Part shown: piece by piece, positions 8,027 through 15,538 of the stretch
Layout: each line of letters starts with the position of its first letter
How positions within the stretch are numbered: the first letter of the stretch is position 1
From: Aquimarina latercula DSM 2041
Lineage (GTDB): Bacteria; Bacteroidota; Bacteroidia; Flavobacteriales; Flavobacteriaceae
NCBI RefSeq assembly: GCF_000430645.1
Contig: NZ_AUMK01000018.1
Span: 1-64,000, forward strand
Length of the DNA: 64,000 nt
Direction: 5' to 3'
Program-made: the position numbers and the translations under genes
The notes under the pieces: model-generated
The model's database searches: none
Seen by the model: the letters and a program-made list of their open reading frames with translations, nothing else
Told to the model about the DNA's origin: nothing

Positions 8027-9817
8027 TTAATGATTTACGGCTTCTCCTGCTCCGCTCGGTATTCTAATATTTTCTACAATTTCTTGAACATCTTGGGGTG
8101 GCGCCGCAGTGAGTTTACAGACTACTATAGAAACTATAAAATTAATAACCATAGCTACTGCACCAAAACCTTCTGGAGAAATACCAAACCACCATTCACT
8201 AGATGAAGGAAGTGTTTCATCAAACCAACCTAATTTATATTTTATCATATACAACAGCATACATAAAATACCAACTACCATTCCGGCTATTGCACCTTCT
8301 TTATTCATTCTCTTATAAAAAATACCTAATACAATCGCTGGAAAAAATGATGCTGCTGCCAAGCCGAAGGCCAAGGCTACTACTGCTGCTACGAATCCAG
8401 GTGGATTAATACCAAAATAACCAGCAACACATACCGCTGCTACTGCAGAAAGACGTGCAGCGATCAGCTCTCCTTTTTCAGAAATATCCGGCTTAATCAT
8501 TTTCTTTATCAAATCATGAGATACTGAAGAAGAAATCACAAGTAACAAACCAGCTGCTGTGGATAAAGCAGCTGCCAATCCTCCTGCAGCAACTAATGCT
8601 ATTACCCAGTTTGGTAGATTTGCAATCTCAGGATTCGCTAAAACCATAATATCTCTATCTACAAAAAGTTCGTTTTTCGTAGCTGCATTAACATTTGTAA
8701 TTACTCGTTCACCTTTTTCGCCGCGATTTTTTCCATCAAATACAGGTTTATTCTTATTTCCTTCCACTGCATGACCACTCGAATATTGGACTTGACCATC
8801 TTTGTTTTTATCTACCCATCCTAATAAACCAGTATCTTCCCAGTTTTTAAACCAAGCTGGCAGTTCTTCATACTTCTTATTCTGAACTGATTCTATCAAA
8901 TTGGTTTTTGCAAAAACCGCAACTGCCGGTGCAGTTGTATATAAAATTGCAATTAAAAGAAGTGCATATCCCGCCGATTTACGAGCATCTTTTACTCGCT
9001 TTACCGTGAAAAAACGAACAATCACGTGTGGTAAACCTGCTGTACCAACCATTAAAGCCAATGTTATTGCAAAAACATCTAATAATGATTTAGAACCATC
9101 AGTATAAGCTGCAAAACCCAGTTCAGTACTAAGTCCGTCTAACTTATCTAATAAATACATTTCGGAGCCGTCAGTTACAGTACCTCCAAATCCTAATTGA
9201 GGAATTGGATTCCCTGTCATTTGAATAGAGATAAAAATTGCTGGAACCATAAAAGCAAATATCAAAACACAATATTGTGCTACTTGTGTATATGTAATTC
9301 CCTTCATTCCTCCTAATACCGCATAAAAAAGAACTATAATCATCCCAATGATTACACCTGTATTAATCTCAACTTCTAAAAAACGAGAAAAAACAATTCC
9401 CACGCCTCGCATCTGTCCTGCGACATAGGTAAAAGAAACCAACAAAGCACAGAACACCGCTACTGATCTAGCCGTTTTAGAATAATATCGATCGCCAATG
9501 AAATCTGGAACAGTAAATTTCCCGAATTTACGGAGATATGGTGCCAATAATAATGCCAACAGCACATAACCGCCAGTCCATCCCATTAAATAGACCGCAC
9601 CGTCATATCCCGCAAAAGCAATGATTCCCGCCATGGAAATAAAAGAAGCAGCACTCATCCAATCCGCGGCTGTTGCCATACCATTAGCTAAAGGTGATAC
9701 TCCACCTCCAGCAACATAAAATTCTTTGGTAGATCCCGCTCTTGACCAAATTGCAATACCTATATATAATGCAAACGTAATTCCTACGATAATATAAGTC
9801 CATAATTGAACATTCAT
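8027..9817 (-). CDS. actP: Sodium:solute symporter, ActP-type (acetate permease)
   Basis: A 596-aa inner-membrane transporter with about 13 hydrophobic helices and the SSSF signature region (GMKGITYTQVAQY near residue 170). It carries an insert of about 85 residues rich in Asn, Lys and Asp between helices (about 310-395), typical of the longer actinobacterial and Bacteroidota ActP-like proteins. Its role is Na+-coupled uptake of acetate or related short monocarboxylates. It lies between the DUF4212 small subunit and the sensor kinase. A 126-nt spacer with a hairpin precedes it. The exact substrate is inferred from the nearby acs. Confidence 0.88.
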   Translation of the reverse strand: MNVQLWTYIIVGITFALYIGIAIWSRAGSTKEFYVAGGGVSPLANGMATAADWMSAASFISMAGIIAFAGYDGAVYLMGWTGGYVLLALLLAPYLRKFGKFTVPDFIGDRYYSKTARSVAVFCALLVSFTYVAGQMRGVGIVFSRFLEVEINTGVIIGMIIVLFYAVLGGMKGITYTQVAQYCVLIFAFMVPAIFISIQMTGNPIPQLGFGGTVTDGSEMYLLDKLDGLSTELGFAAYTDGSKSLLDVFAITLALMVGTAGLPHVIVRFFTVKRVKDARKSAGYALLLIAILYTTAPAVAVFAKTNLIESVQNKKYEELPAWFKNWEDTGLLGWVDKNKDGQVQYSSGHAVEGNKNKPVFDGKNRGEKGERVITNVNAATKNELFVDRDIMVLANPEIANLPNWVIALVAAGGLAAALSTAAGLLLVISSSVSHDLIKKMIKPDISEKGELIAARLSAVAAVCVAGYFGINPPGFVAAVVALAFGLAAASFFPAIVLGIFYKRMNKEGAIAGMVVGILCMLLYMIKYKLGWFDETLPSSSEWWFGISPEGFGAVAMVINFIVSIVVCKLTAAPPQDVQEIVENIRIPSGAGEAVNH

Positions 9818-9853
9818 AATTTTATATCTTAAATTGTTATTTTAATTTTATTT

Positions 9854-9880
9854 AACCTTTGGTTATTAAACACCAAGGTT
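9854..9880 (-). other. Hairpin in DUF4212-actP intergenic spacer
   Basis: Imperfect inverted repeat aacctttggt (9854-9863) and accaaggtt (9872-9880) with one bulged base. It lies in the 126-nt gap between two genes of the same putative operon and has no strong T-tract. It could be an RNA processing or stability element setting subunit ratios. Confidence 0.35.
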
Positions 9881-9943
9881 AGTTACGAGCAATAAAGCCT
9901 CATTCAACGTGTGTGCTTAATTTTTAACCACAACAACAAAATC

Positions 9944-10207
9944 CTAATCAGTATCATATCCGTACTTTTTATCTAGCTTATTCATTAACCGAACATATAC
10001 GAAAATCAAGATCACAAACACATAAATTGAACCTTGTTGAGCAAACCAAAAACCTAACCTAAAACCTCCAAGTCGAATATTATTTAAAGCATCTTTAAAC
10101 AAAATTCCTGCTCCGTAAGAAACTAAAAACCAGATAGCAAGTAGTATAAAAAGGTATTTTACATTTTCCTTCCAGTACGCTTTTGCTTTTTTCCTTTTTT
10201 CTGTCAT
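9944..10207 (-). CDS. DUF4212 small subunit of sodium:solute symporter
   Basis: An 87-aa protein with two predicted transmembrane helices (about 18-37 and 55-75) and a charged C-terminus. It matches DUF4212, a short membrane family encoded beside ActP-like sodium:solute symporters and thought to be a small subunit. Here it lies between the porin (11-nt gap) and the large symporter gene, as expected. The call is based on the KAYWKENVKYL N-terminal region, size and context. Confidence 0.88.
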   Translation of the reverse strand: MTEKRKKAKAYWKENVKYLFILLAIWFLVSYGAGILFKDALNNIRLGGFRLGFWFAQQGSIYVFVILIFVYVRLMNKLDKKYGYDTD

Positions 10208-10218
10208 AATATTAGATT

Positions 10219-11451
10219 TTATAGATAAATCATTGCTTGCAACGTTAATAATCCTTGGGCACTATTATCGCCATATTTTGTGTTTTGATACTCTAGTGTT
10301 AATTTAGAGTTATGTCCGCTGATATATGCATTTGCTCCAATTCCAAAACTTGTAGCATTATCATCAATAGCATCTATAGATCTGGTTTTAAACAATGCAT
10401 AAGGTTGAAACTTTATTTTCTTATCCGTATTAGGAATCACATACCCAACATGGCTATACAACATGGATCCTGTTTCATACGTTTGTCCTAAAGTAAAATC
10501 TTTTCCATAATCATTATTTTGATAGGTTGCATATGCCGTAATTGCAGAGCCATTACTTCCTATAGGTGCATCATAAAAAGCATCCACAGCTAATATAGCT
10601 ACATCTTCTCCTTCTAATGTCCCATCATCGTTAGCAAGTACGCTACCATCTGGATGATAGAAGAATCCAGCACCAACATTAAAGACTTTCTTACCACCTA
10701 GGTATGTTCCTACTTTGTAAGGTAAGAAGTTTGATTCTTTATCCATAAAATTATACTCAAAATATCCAGCAAAGTTTTTACCTGCATCTTTAGATCCCAA
10801 TAATCTGCGTCCTGCATAAACTGCCGAACCATTGACTACTGGATCTACCGCTTCTTGAAGGTTGTTTGTTATAGACTCATTAACGGATACTTGATATGAG
10901 AAATTACCAAAGGATCCTTTTGCATAAACTCCAATATGTCGAGCAAACTGATCAGATAAACCAATAGTTGCCCAAGATTGTCGATTATTATCTAAAGTCA
11001 TTATATTTAAAGTACTCTGATTATTTAACCTAGAAATACCATTCCAATAGTGCAACCCTGCTCCTATTGCATGATTTGTTCCTAAACTATATTGCACCCA
11101 CACACCGTGGAAGAATAATTGAGAACTTTCGCCCAGTCCGGTTGGACTTTGATTATCCGCATTTAAACTATTAAGCCCAAAATGAGTAAGAATAAGAAAG
11201 TCTTTATTGATTTGCGAATACAAAAGTATCCTTGCACGTCTAATACTAAAATTAGTATTACTTACGTCATCGGGGACATCATCATTATATTGAGCCCAAA
11301 ATTGAGCCCACGATATTACTCTGAAATATTTAGACCCATCTTCATTAAGTTTCACTTTTAAACCACCAGTATAGTCTGGAGACCCCTGTGAATATGAATA
11401 CTGAAAGAGAAATAGAAAAATCCCAACCAGCAATATAAATTGCTTTATCAT
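10219..11451 (-). CDS. Outer-membrane porin-like beta-barrel of the carboxylate island
   Basis: A 410-aa protein with a signal peptide (about 1-21, ending YSYSQ) and alternating aromatic/hydrophobic strands ending in an aromatic-rich C-terminal strand (LTLQAMIYL), as in phosphate-selective porin O/P-like barrels. It is likely an outer-membrane channel for the substrate handled by the inner-membrane symporter. It is the first gene of the transporter operon, 11 nt before the DUF4212 gene. Its 5' region contains a perfect 10-bp palindrome and an 8-bp inverted repeat (see separate entry). The substrate is not readable from sequence. Confidence 0.8.
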   Translation of the reverse strand: MIKQFILLVGIFLFLFQYSYSQGSPDYTGGLKVKLNEDGSKYFRVISWAQFWAQYNDDVPDDVSNTNFSIRRARILLYSQINKDFLILTHFGLNSLNADNQSPTGLGESSQLFFHGVWVQYSLGTNHAIGAGLHYWNGISRLNNQSTLNIMTLDNNRQSWATIGLSDQFARHIGVYAKGSFGNFSYQVSVNESITNNLQEAVDPVVNGSAVYAGRRLLGSKDAGKNFAGYFEYNFMDKESNFLPYKVGTYLGGKKVFNVGAGFFYHPDGSVLANDDGTLEGEDVAILAVDAFYDAPIGSNGSAITAYATYQNNDYGKDFTLGQTYETGSMLYSHVGYVIPNTDKKIKFQPYALFKTRSIDAIDDNATSFGIGANAYISGHNSKLTLEYQNTKYGDNSAQGLLTLQAMIYL

Positions 11452-11460
11452 AAAGTTTTA

Positions 11461-11506
11461 GAGATTAGATTAGTATTAAAATGATTGTGTGCACACTGCT
11501 AATCTC
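11461..11506 (-). promoter_or_regulatory. Candidate operator upstream of porin-symporter operon
   Basis: Inverted repeat GAGATTAG (11461-11468) and CTAATCTC (11499-11506) enclosing a perfect palindrome GTGTGCACAC (11487-11496), 10-55 nt upstream of the porin start. GATTAG is also directly repeated at 11463-11473. These symmetric elements just before the first structural gene suggest a dimeric regulator site; the neighbouring InsA-like protein is one candidate. No biochemical support is available. Confidence 0.45.
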
Positions 11507-11520
11507 ATAAAAAGAATGAG

Positions 11521-11551
11521 TTAACAAAAAAGTACTATACTTTTTTGTTAA
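11521..11551 (-). terminator. Terminator after InsA-like gene
   Basis: Perfect 13-bp inverted repeat ttaacaaaaaagt/acttttttgttaa (11521-11533 and 11539-11551) between the InsA-like stop and the porin promoter region. It separates the putative regulator transcript from the porin operon. Confidence 0.7.
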
Positions 11552-11561
11552 TTTAATATAT

Positions 11562-11981
11562 CTAATTCCTAAATCGTTCCCATCTTATTAACATAAATTT
11601 ATCTCCTAGTTCTGTAATTACGAAACCTGCTCCTGATAAATTAGTAGAGTTTTGAAAGTAAATCGACAACTCTGATCCACTGAGAATCTTATATGTAGGA
11701 TGATAATTATGATTATAAGGCCTCTTTATATTATATTTTTTTACCCAATTCATAATACTAACATGAGACACCCCCAAAACCCGTTCGATTTCTCGATAAG
11801 TTAACCCTTCTAAATACAGTTGCAGCGCTTTATTAACATAATAATCATCGATTTTCTTACCTATCTTATTTACCGAAAAATAATAATTGCAGGATTTACA
11901 CTTGTATCTTTGTCTATTAGAAACTATTCCACTTTTAATATATTTGTTAGATCCACAGTTTGGGCAGGTTTCGATTTTCAT
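11562..11981 (-). CDS. IS1 InsA-like zinc-ribbon/HTH protein, probably a domesticated regulator
   Basis: A 139-aa protein. Residues 1-36 form a CPxC...CxxC zinc ribbon (Cys6, Cys9, Cys28, Cys31) of the IS1 InsA N-terminal type. Residues 48-82 form a helix-turn-helix (TYREIERVLGVSHVSIMNWV). A C-terminal segment of about 45 aa (95-139) has alternating beta-like pattern and no DDE catalytic residues. There is no InsB reading frame, no terminal inverted repeats and no target duplication that I can see, so this is not a live IS1. InsA itself binds DNA and represses. Its place upstream of, and in the same direction as, the acetate island suggests a transposase-derived transcription factor. It could instead be an IS remnant, but the frame is intact with its own terminator. 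Confidence 0.75.
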   Translation of the reverse strand: MKIETCPNCGSNKYIKSGIVSNRQRYKCKSCNYYFSVNKIGKKIDDYYVNKALQLYLEGLTYREIERVLGVSHVSIMNWVKKYNIKRPYNHNYHPTYKILSGSELSIYFQNSTNLSGAGFVITELGDKFMLIRWERFRN

Positions 11982-12139
11982 ATATATTAAATTTGCATAA
12001 ATATATTAATTTAGCAATAAAAATTTAACAAACAATTACATTAAACACCAACAAATACTAAAAATAAATGTTATTTATATATAAAATTCATAATAACGAA
12101 TGATTTTATCGGAAATTAGTACAATCGTATTTCAAAAAA

Positions 12140-12694
12140 ATGGCAGACGAATTAATAGATATTTTAGATAAAAATGCTGAATCTACTGGAGAAGTTAGAT
12201 TAAAATCTGAAGCACATCAATTAGGATTATATCACGCTAGTGTTCATATATGGTTATATACTATAGATAAAAAAGTTTTAGTCCAACGACGCGCTGGGAA
12301 TAAGGATACCTATCCAAACCTTTGGGATGTTTCTGTTGCTGGGCATATTGGTGCCGGAGAATTTAAAGAAGATTCTGCTATACGTGAGGTTGAAGAAGAA
12401 ATTGGGTTATCTCTTAAAAAAACAGACTTAGAGTTTATTGGAAATTATCTATCAGAAAAGCAACCGAACGTTCATATAATAGATAATGAATTTCATTATG
12501 TGTATTTAGCTAAATTAACTAAGCCAATAGAGCACCTTACATTGCAGAAAGAAGAGGTTTGTGATGTTAAATTAATTCCTATTCAAGTTATTAAAAATCA
12601 TCTGCAGGATTTAGAAATAAAAAAGGAATATGTGCCTCATGATATCGAATATTATAATTTCATTCTTAAAGAAATCACAAATCGATTCCAATAA
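12140..12694 (+). CDS. Nudix hydrolase (IDI/YfcD-like)
   Basis: A 184-aa cytosolic protein with a complete Nudix box GX5EX7REUXEEXGU: GHIGAGE followed by REVEEEIGL (about residues 73-95), which binds Mg2+ and cleaves nucleoside-diphosphate-linked substrates. The N-terminal DELIDILDKN and VQRRAGNKDTYPNLWDVSVAG pattern resembles the isopentenyl-diphosphate isomerase-like branch, often annotated YfcD. The isomerase Cys and Glu set cannot be confirmed, so a hydrolase is more likely than true Idi. It is transcribed divergently from the InsA-like gene. Confidence 0.88.
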   Translation: MADELIDILDKNAESTGEVRLKSEAHQLGLYHASVHIWLYTIDKKVLVQRRAGNKDTYPNLWDVSVAGHIGAGEFKEDSAIREVEEEIGLSLKKTDLEFIGNYLSEKQPNVHIIDNEFHYVYLAKLTKPIEHLTLQKEEVCDVKLIPIQVIKNHLQDLEIKKEYVPHDIEYYNFILKEITNRFQ

Positions 12695-12727
12695 TGCCGC
12701 GATTACTACTAACTATCGTAAATTCAA

Positions 12728-12756
12728 TTGAAACCATTTAAACTATAGTATTTTTG
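12728..12756 (+). promoter_or_regulatory. Bacteroidota-type promoter of dps
   Basis: TTG (12728-12730), an 18-nt spacer, then TATTTTTG (12749-12756), an exact TAnnTTTG -7 element, 33 nt before the dps ATG. It fits the Bacteroidota primary-sigma consensus. Confidence 0.65.
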
Positions 12757-12788
12757 TATTGAAATAAACAAATCAATAAATAAAAACT

Positions 12789-13241
12789 ATGAAAAATTTA
12801 AATAACAACACCGTAAAAGAACTAAATGTCTTATTAGCAGATTATCATTTGTACTATCAAAAGCTAAGAAACTTTCATTGGAATATTACCGGGCGTAATT
12901 TTTTTGAATTACATCTAAAATTTGAAGAGCTATATGAAGATGCTAAACTAAAAATTGACGAAATTGCTGAAAGAATTTTGACTCTTAGAGCAAAACCTAT
13001 TAGTAATTATAGTTCTTACTTAACTACTTCATCTTTAGAAGAAGCTGAAACTAATTTAATAGATCATGAAATGGTAACAACTATACTTAAGGATCATGAT
13101 ACTATTTTAAAGCAATTAAGAGTTGTAACAAAAGAAGCTGAAGTAGCTGGAGATGAAGGTACCTTAGATATTACTGGCACATATATTGCTGATTTAGAAA
13201 AAACAAGTTGGATGTTAGACGCCTGGAATCAAAAAAGTTAA
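12789..13241 (+). CDS. dps: Dps family ferritin-like DNA-protection protein
   Basis: A 150-aa four-helix protein. The ferroxidase motif is visible: HWNITGRNFFELHLKFEELYE (starting at about His28) with the metal-binding His, Asp and Glu of Dps, plus the second-helix DEIAERI region. Dps oxidises and stores iron in a 12-mer, protecting DNA during starvation and oxidative stress. Length is slightly under E. coli Dps (167 aa), and no basic N-terminal DNA-binding tail is evident. It has its own promoter; a lipoprotein gene begins 10 nt after its stop. Confidence 0.93.
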   Translation: MKNLNNNTVKELNVLLADYHLYYQKLRNFHWNITGRNFFELHLKFEELYEDAKLKIDEIAERILTLRAKPISNYSSYLTTSSLEEAETNLIDHEMVTTILKDHDTILKQLRVVTKEAEVAGDEGTLDITGTYIADLEKTSWMLDAWNQKS

Positions 13242-13251
13242 AACTTATATA

Positions 13252-14115
13252 TTGAAACTAAAAATTTCCATTTTTTTAATAGGTATTACCCTATCTGTTA
13301 GTTGCCAAAAGAAAAGTCAACATGATTTTTTAAGTGTAAATCATTTATCAAATTCTTTAAAGGAAATATCTGGCGTAACCAGATTACCAAATGACTCACA
13401 TCTATATGCTATTAATGATTCTGGAAATGATCATACACTTTTTCGTTTGCTTGAAAATGGAGAAATCTTAGATGAGATCAAAATCCCAAATAGCAAGAAT
13501 ATTGATTGGGAGGATTTGACCTATGATCATCAGAATAATTTATACATAGGAGATTTTGGGAATAATGAAAATAAGAGAAAGAAGCTTACCATTTATACTG
13601 TATCAGGAATTACATCAAATTCTCCTGAAACAAGCAGTATAGAGTTTACACTAGAAGATCAAAAAAAGTTTCCACCCTCTAAAAAGAAAAGAAATTTTGA
13701 TATAGAAGCTTTCATATATAAAGATGGAAGCTTCTATCTTTTTACTAAAAACAGGAGTACTAAATTTAATGGTGAAACAAAATTATACAAACTCTTAAAT
13801 ACACCTGGAAAAAAGCAAGTTGCTAAACTAATTGGTACGTATAAAACATGTAGTGACCCTAATGACTGTTTTATATCTGGTGCCGCCATAAATTCCAAAG
13901 GAAATAAAATTGCTCTTCTTACTTATAACAAAATATTTATCTTATCAGACTTTGAAGGTGATCATCTATTTAATGGAAAAATTGAAAAGATAAAACTTAA
14001 TCACTTCTCTCAAAAAGAAGGGATTTGTTTTAAAAATGACTCTACCTTATTTATTGTCGATGAGCGAAGAAAGAATTCCAAAGGAAAAATATATCAATAT
14101 CAGCTAGAAAAATAA
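13252..14115 (+). CDS. Secreted lipoprotein, beta-propeller-like (SdiA-regulated/NHL-like)
   Basis: A 287-aa protein starting with TTG at 13252. This start is chosen because it restores a full lipoprotein signal peptide (MKLKISIFLIGITLSVSC, lipid Cys18). The mature part has repeated aspartate-rich beta-strand motifs (LYAINDSGND, DWEDLTYD, LYIGDFGNN, LFIVDERR) suggesting a six-bladed propeller of the SdiA-regulated or esterase-like family. It starts 10 nt after dps and may be co-transcribed. No catalytic site is identifiable. It ends 6 nt from the convergent GNAT gene, leaving no room for a terminator. Confidence 0.7.
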   Translation: MKLKISIFLIGITLSVSCQKKSQHDFLSVNHLSNSLKEISGVTRLPNDSHLYAINDSGNDHTLFRLLENGEILDEIKIPNSKNIDWEDLTYDHQNNLYIGDFGNNENKRKKLTIYTVSGITSNSPETSSIEFTLEDQKKFPPSKKKRNFDIEAFIYKDGSFYLFTKNRSTKFNGETKLYKLLNTPGKKQVAKLIGTYKTCSDPNDCFISGAAINSKGNKIALLTYNKIFILSDFEGDHLFNGKIEKIKLNHFSQKEGICFKNDSTLFIVDERRKNSKGKIYQYQLEK

Positions 14116-14121
14116 TTACAC

Positions 14122-14664
14122 TTAGTTATTCCAATCTTCCTCTAGCATAGCAAATTCATAATTATCTGACCAACCAGTTTTAAGTGGCAACACTTTTCTT
14201 TTATGACCTTCTCTAATCATCCCTATTTTTTCCAAAACTCTCACAGAACCTATATTATCTATAGCACAACCAGCTTCTACCCTATGCAATCCAATTTTTT
14301 CGAAACTAAATTTTAAAATTCTTTTAGCTGACTCCGTAGCATATCCCTTAGACCAATAATTAGGATGTAACTTGTACCAAATGAACCCTATACTATACTT
14401 AGGGTTTCCAATTTTTAGAGAAACTAAACCAATGAATTCTTTACTTGATTGTATATATATTGCAAAAACAAACTCTTTTCTCATTTCGAAATCATCTATC
14501 CATTCTTGAAGATATACATCTGTGACTTCTTTATTAGTAGGTATACCCAAAGCGTTATAAAGATCAACTTCTGGAACAGAGAGCAACTCATGAATTTTAG
14601 ATAAATTTGACGTATCAACAATTTTTAATTGTAATCGATCAGTAAATAACTCCAACTCTTTCAA
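14122..14664 (-). CDS. GNAT family N-acetyltransferase (RimJ/RimL type)
   Basis: A 180-aa acetyl-CoA-dependent acyltransferase. It has the Acetyltransf_3 pattern: N-terminal TDRLQLKIVD, the central IGFIWYKLHPNYWSKGYATES containing the acetyl-CoA loop (WSKGYATE, close to Q/RxxGxG/A), and C-terminal VEAGCAIDNIGSVRVLEKIGM. This subgroup acetylates protein N-termini or small molecules; the substrate is unknown. Convergent with the upstream lipoprotein gene. Confidence 0.9.
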   Translation of the reverse strand: MKELELFTDRLQLKIVDTSNLSKIHELLSVPEVDLYNALGIPTNKEVTDVYLQEWIDDFEMRKEFVFAIYIQSSKEFIGLVSLKIGNPKYSIGFIWYKLHPNYWSKGYATESAKRILKFSFEKIGLHRVEAGCAIDNIGSVRVLEKIGMIREGHKRKVLPLKTGWSDNYEFAMLEEDWNN

Positions 14665-14975
14665 AATAATTTAAATTATAGATTATACAAGAACACTTAC
14701 AAACTCTAAACTACCAAAATAAACAAAAAAGTTATTAACACTTAAGTACTTAAACTAAAGGTTTAACTTTTAATCGACAAAAACAGTAAAATCAGCACCA
14801 AACAAATCAAAAAAAGTAGTACAAAACTTACTTTTTAACAATTAACAAGAGATAAATACGCTTTTCATGTTGATTATTAGCACTTTATAGATTTTTTTAT
14901 TAGTAAATTAGCTATTGAAGAATACTATATCGTCATACTATTTTTCTCTATATAACCCCAAAATCCTATCTATAT
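14665..14975. other. Non-coding region
   Basis: Divergent intergenic region of 311 bases between GNAT (minus) and the small secreted protein (plus). It is AT-rich with no coding frame, no clear RNA gene and no convincing -33/-7 pair. Confidence 0.5.
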
Positions 14976-15263
14976 ATGAAAGCTTATCCAGCTTATCTCA
15001 TGATGATATCTTTTTTTTCATCTGGTTTACTTTTTTCTCAACAAAACGTAACTAACGATGCTAACAAAGTTCATCAATACAAAACACAGGAAATTATAAA
15101 TAATAACTCAAAAACTGTCGAAAAAAAATTAGCTTCTTCTAATATTAGAAAAGTTGAATTGATTGAGAAAACCAAAATAAACAATAAAAAAGTTAAGACT
15201 AATTTAGAACCTGTTAATAAATCAACGAAACCAATACCAAGAACTACTTTAGATTTATTTTAA
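14976..15263 (+). CDS. Small secreted protein of unknown function
   Basis: A 95-aa protein with a signal peptide (about 1-22, ending LLFSQ). The mature 73 residues are polar, rich in Lys, Asn and Thr, and low in hydrophobics (NNNSKTVEKKLASSN, VNKSTKPIPRTTLDLF), probably disordered. I do not recognise a family. A good terminator follows, supporting that it is a real transcription unit. It may be lineage-specific. Confidence 0.6.
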   Translation: MKAYPAYLMMISFFSSGLLFSQQNVTNDANKVHQYKTQEIINNNSKTVEKKLASSNIRKVELIEKTKINNKKVKTNLEPVNKSTKPIPRTTLDLF

Positions 15264-15303
15264 AATAATAATTTGTTTTGTGAGCAATTCATTGCTCCTT
15301 AAT

Positions 15304-15343
15304 AGAAACTCCTAATATTTCGCATCTTATATTGGGAGTTTCT
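15304..15343 (+). terminator. Rho-independent terminator
   Basis: Inverted repeat of 15 nt, agaaactcctaatat (15304-15318) with atattgggagtttct (15329-15343), a T/A-rich tail following. It ends the small secreted protein's transcript. Confidence 0.8.
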
Positions 15344-15504
15344 TATTTATTACCATGTTTTACAAAATAATACTACTATAACAGATAACTATTTTTATTA
15401 TAAATTTATAGAAAATCCAATCATATAAATGAATCCTCAACCTACTCAAACAAAAATATCAAGTGCACAACCTAATTTCTGGTTAATAATAAATTAGATT
15501 ATTG

Positions 15505-15538
15505 AAAAACCGCCTGAGTTTAGTTCTTAGGTGGTTTT
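15505..15538 (-). terminator. Terminator overlapping stop of the BamA-like gene
   Basis: Read on the minus strand, aaaaaccacctaag pairs with ctcaggcggttttt around a short loop, with G-T pairs. The stem begins at the stop codon of the phosphoesterase-BamA gene and ends in a T-run. Confidence 0.7.

Noticed and set aside
11562..11981. A complete IS1 insertion sequence
   Set aside because: Only an InsA-like part is present; there is no DDE domain, no second frame and no terminal inverted repeats.
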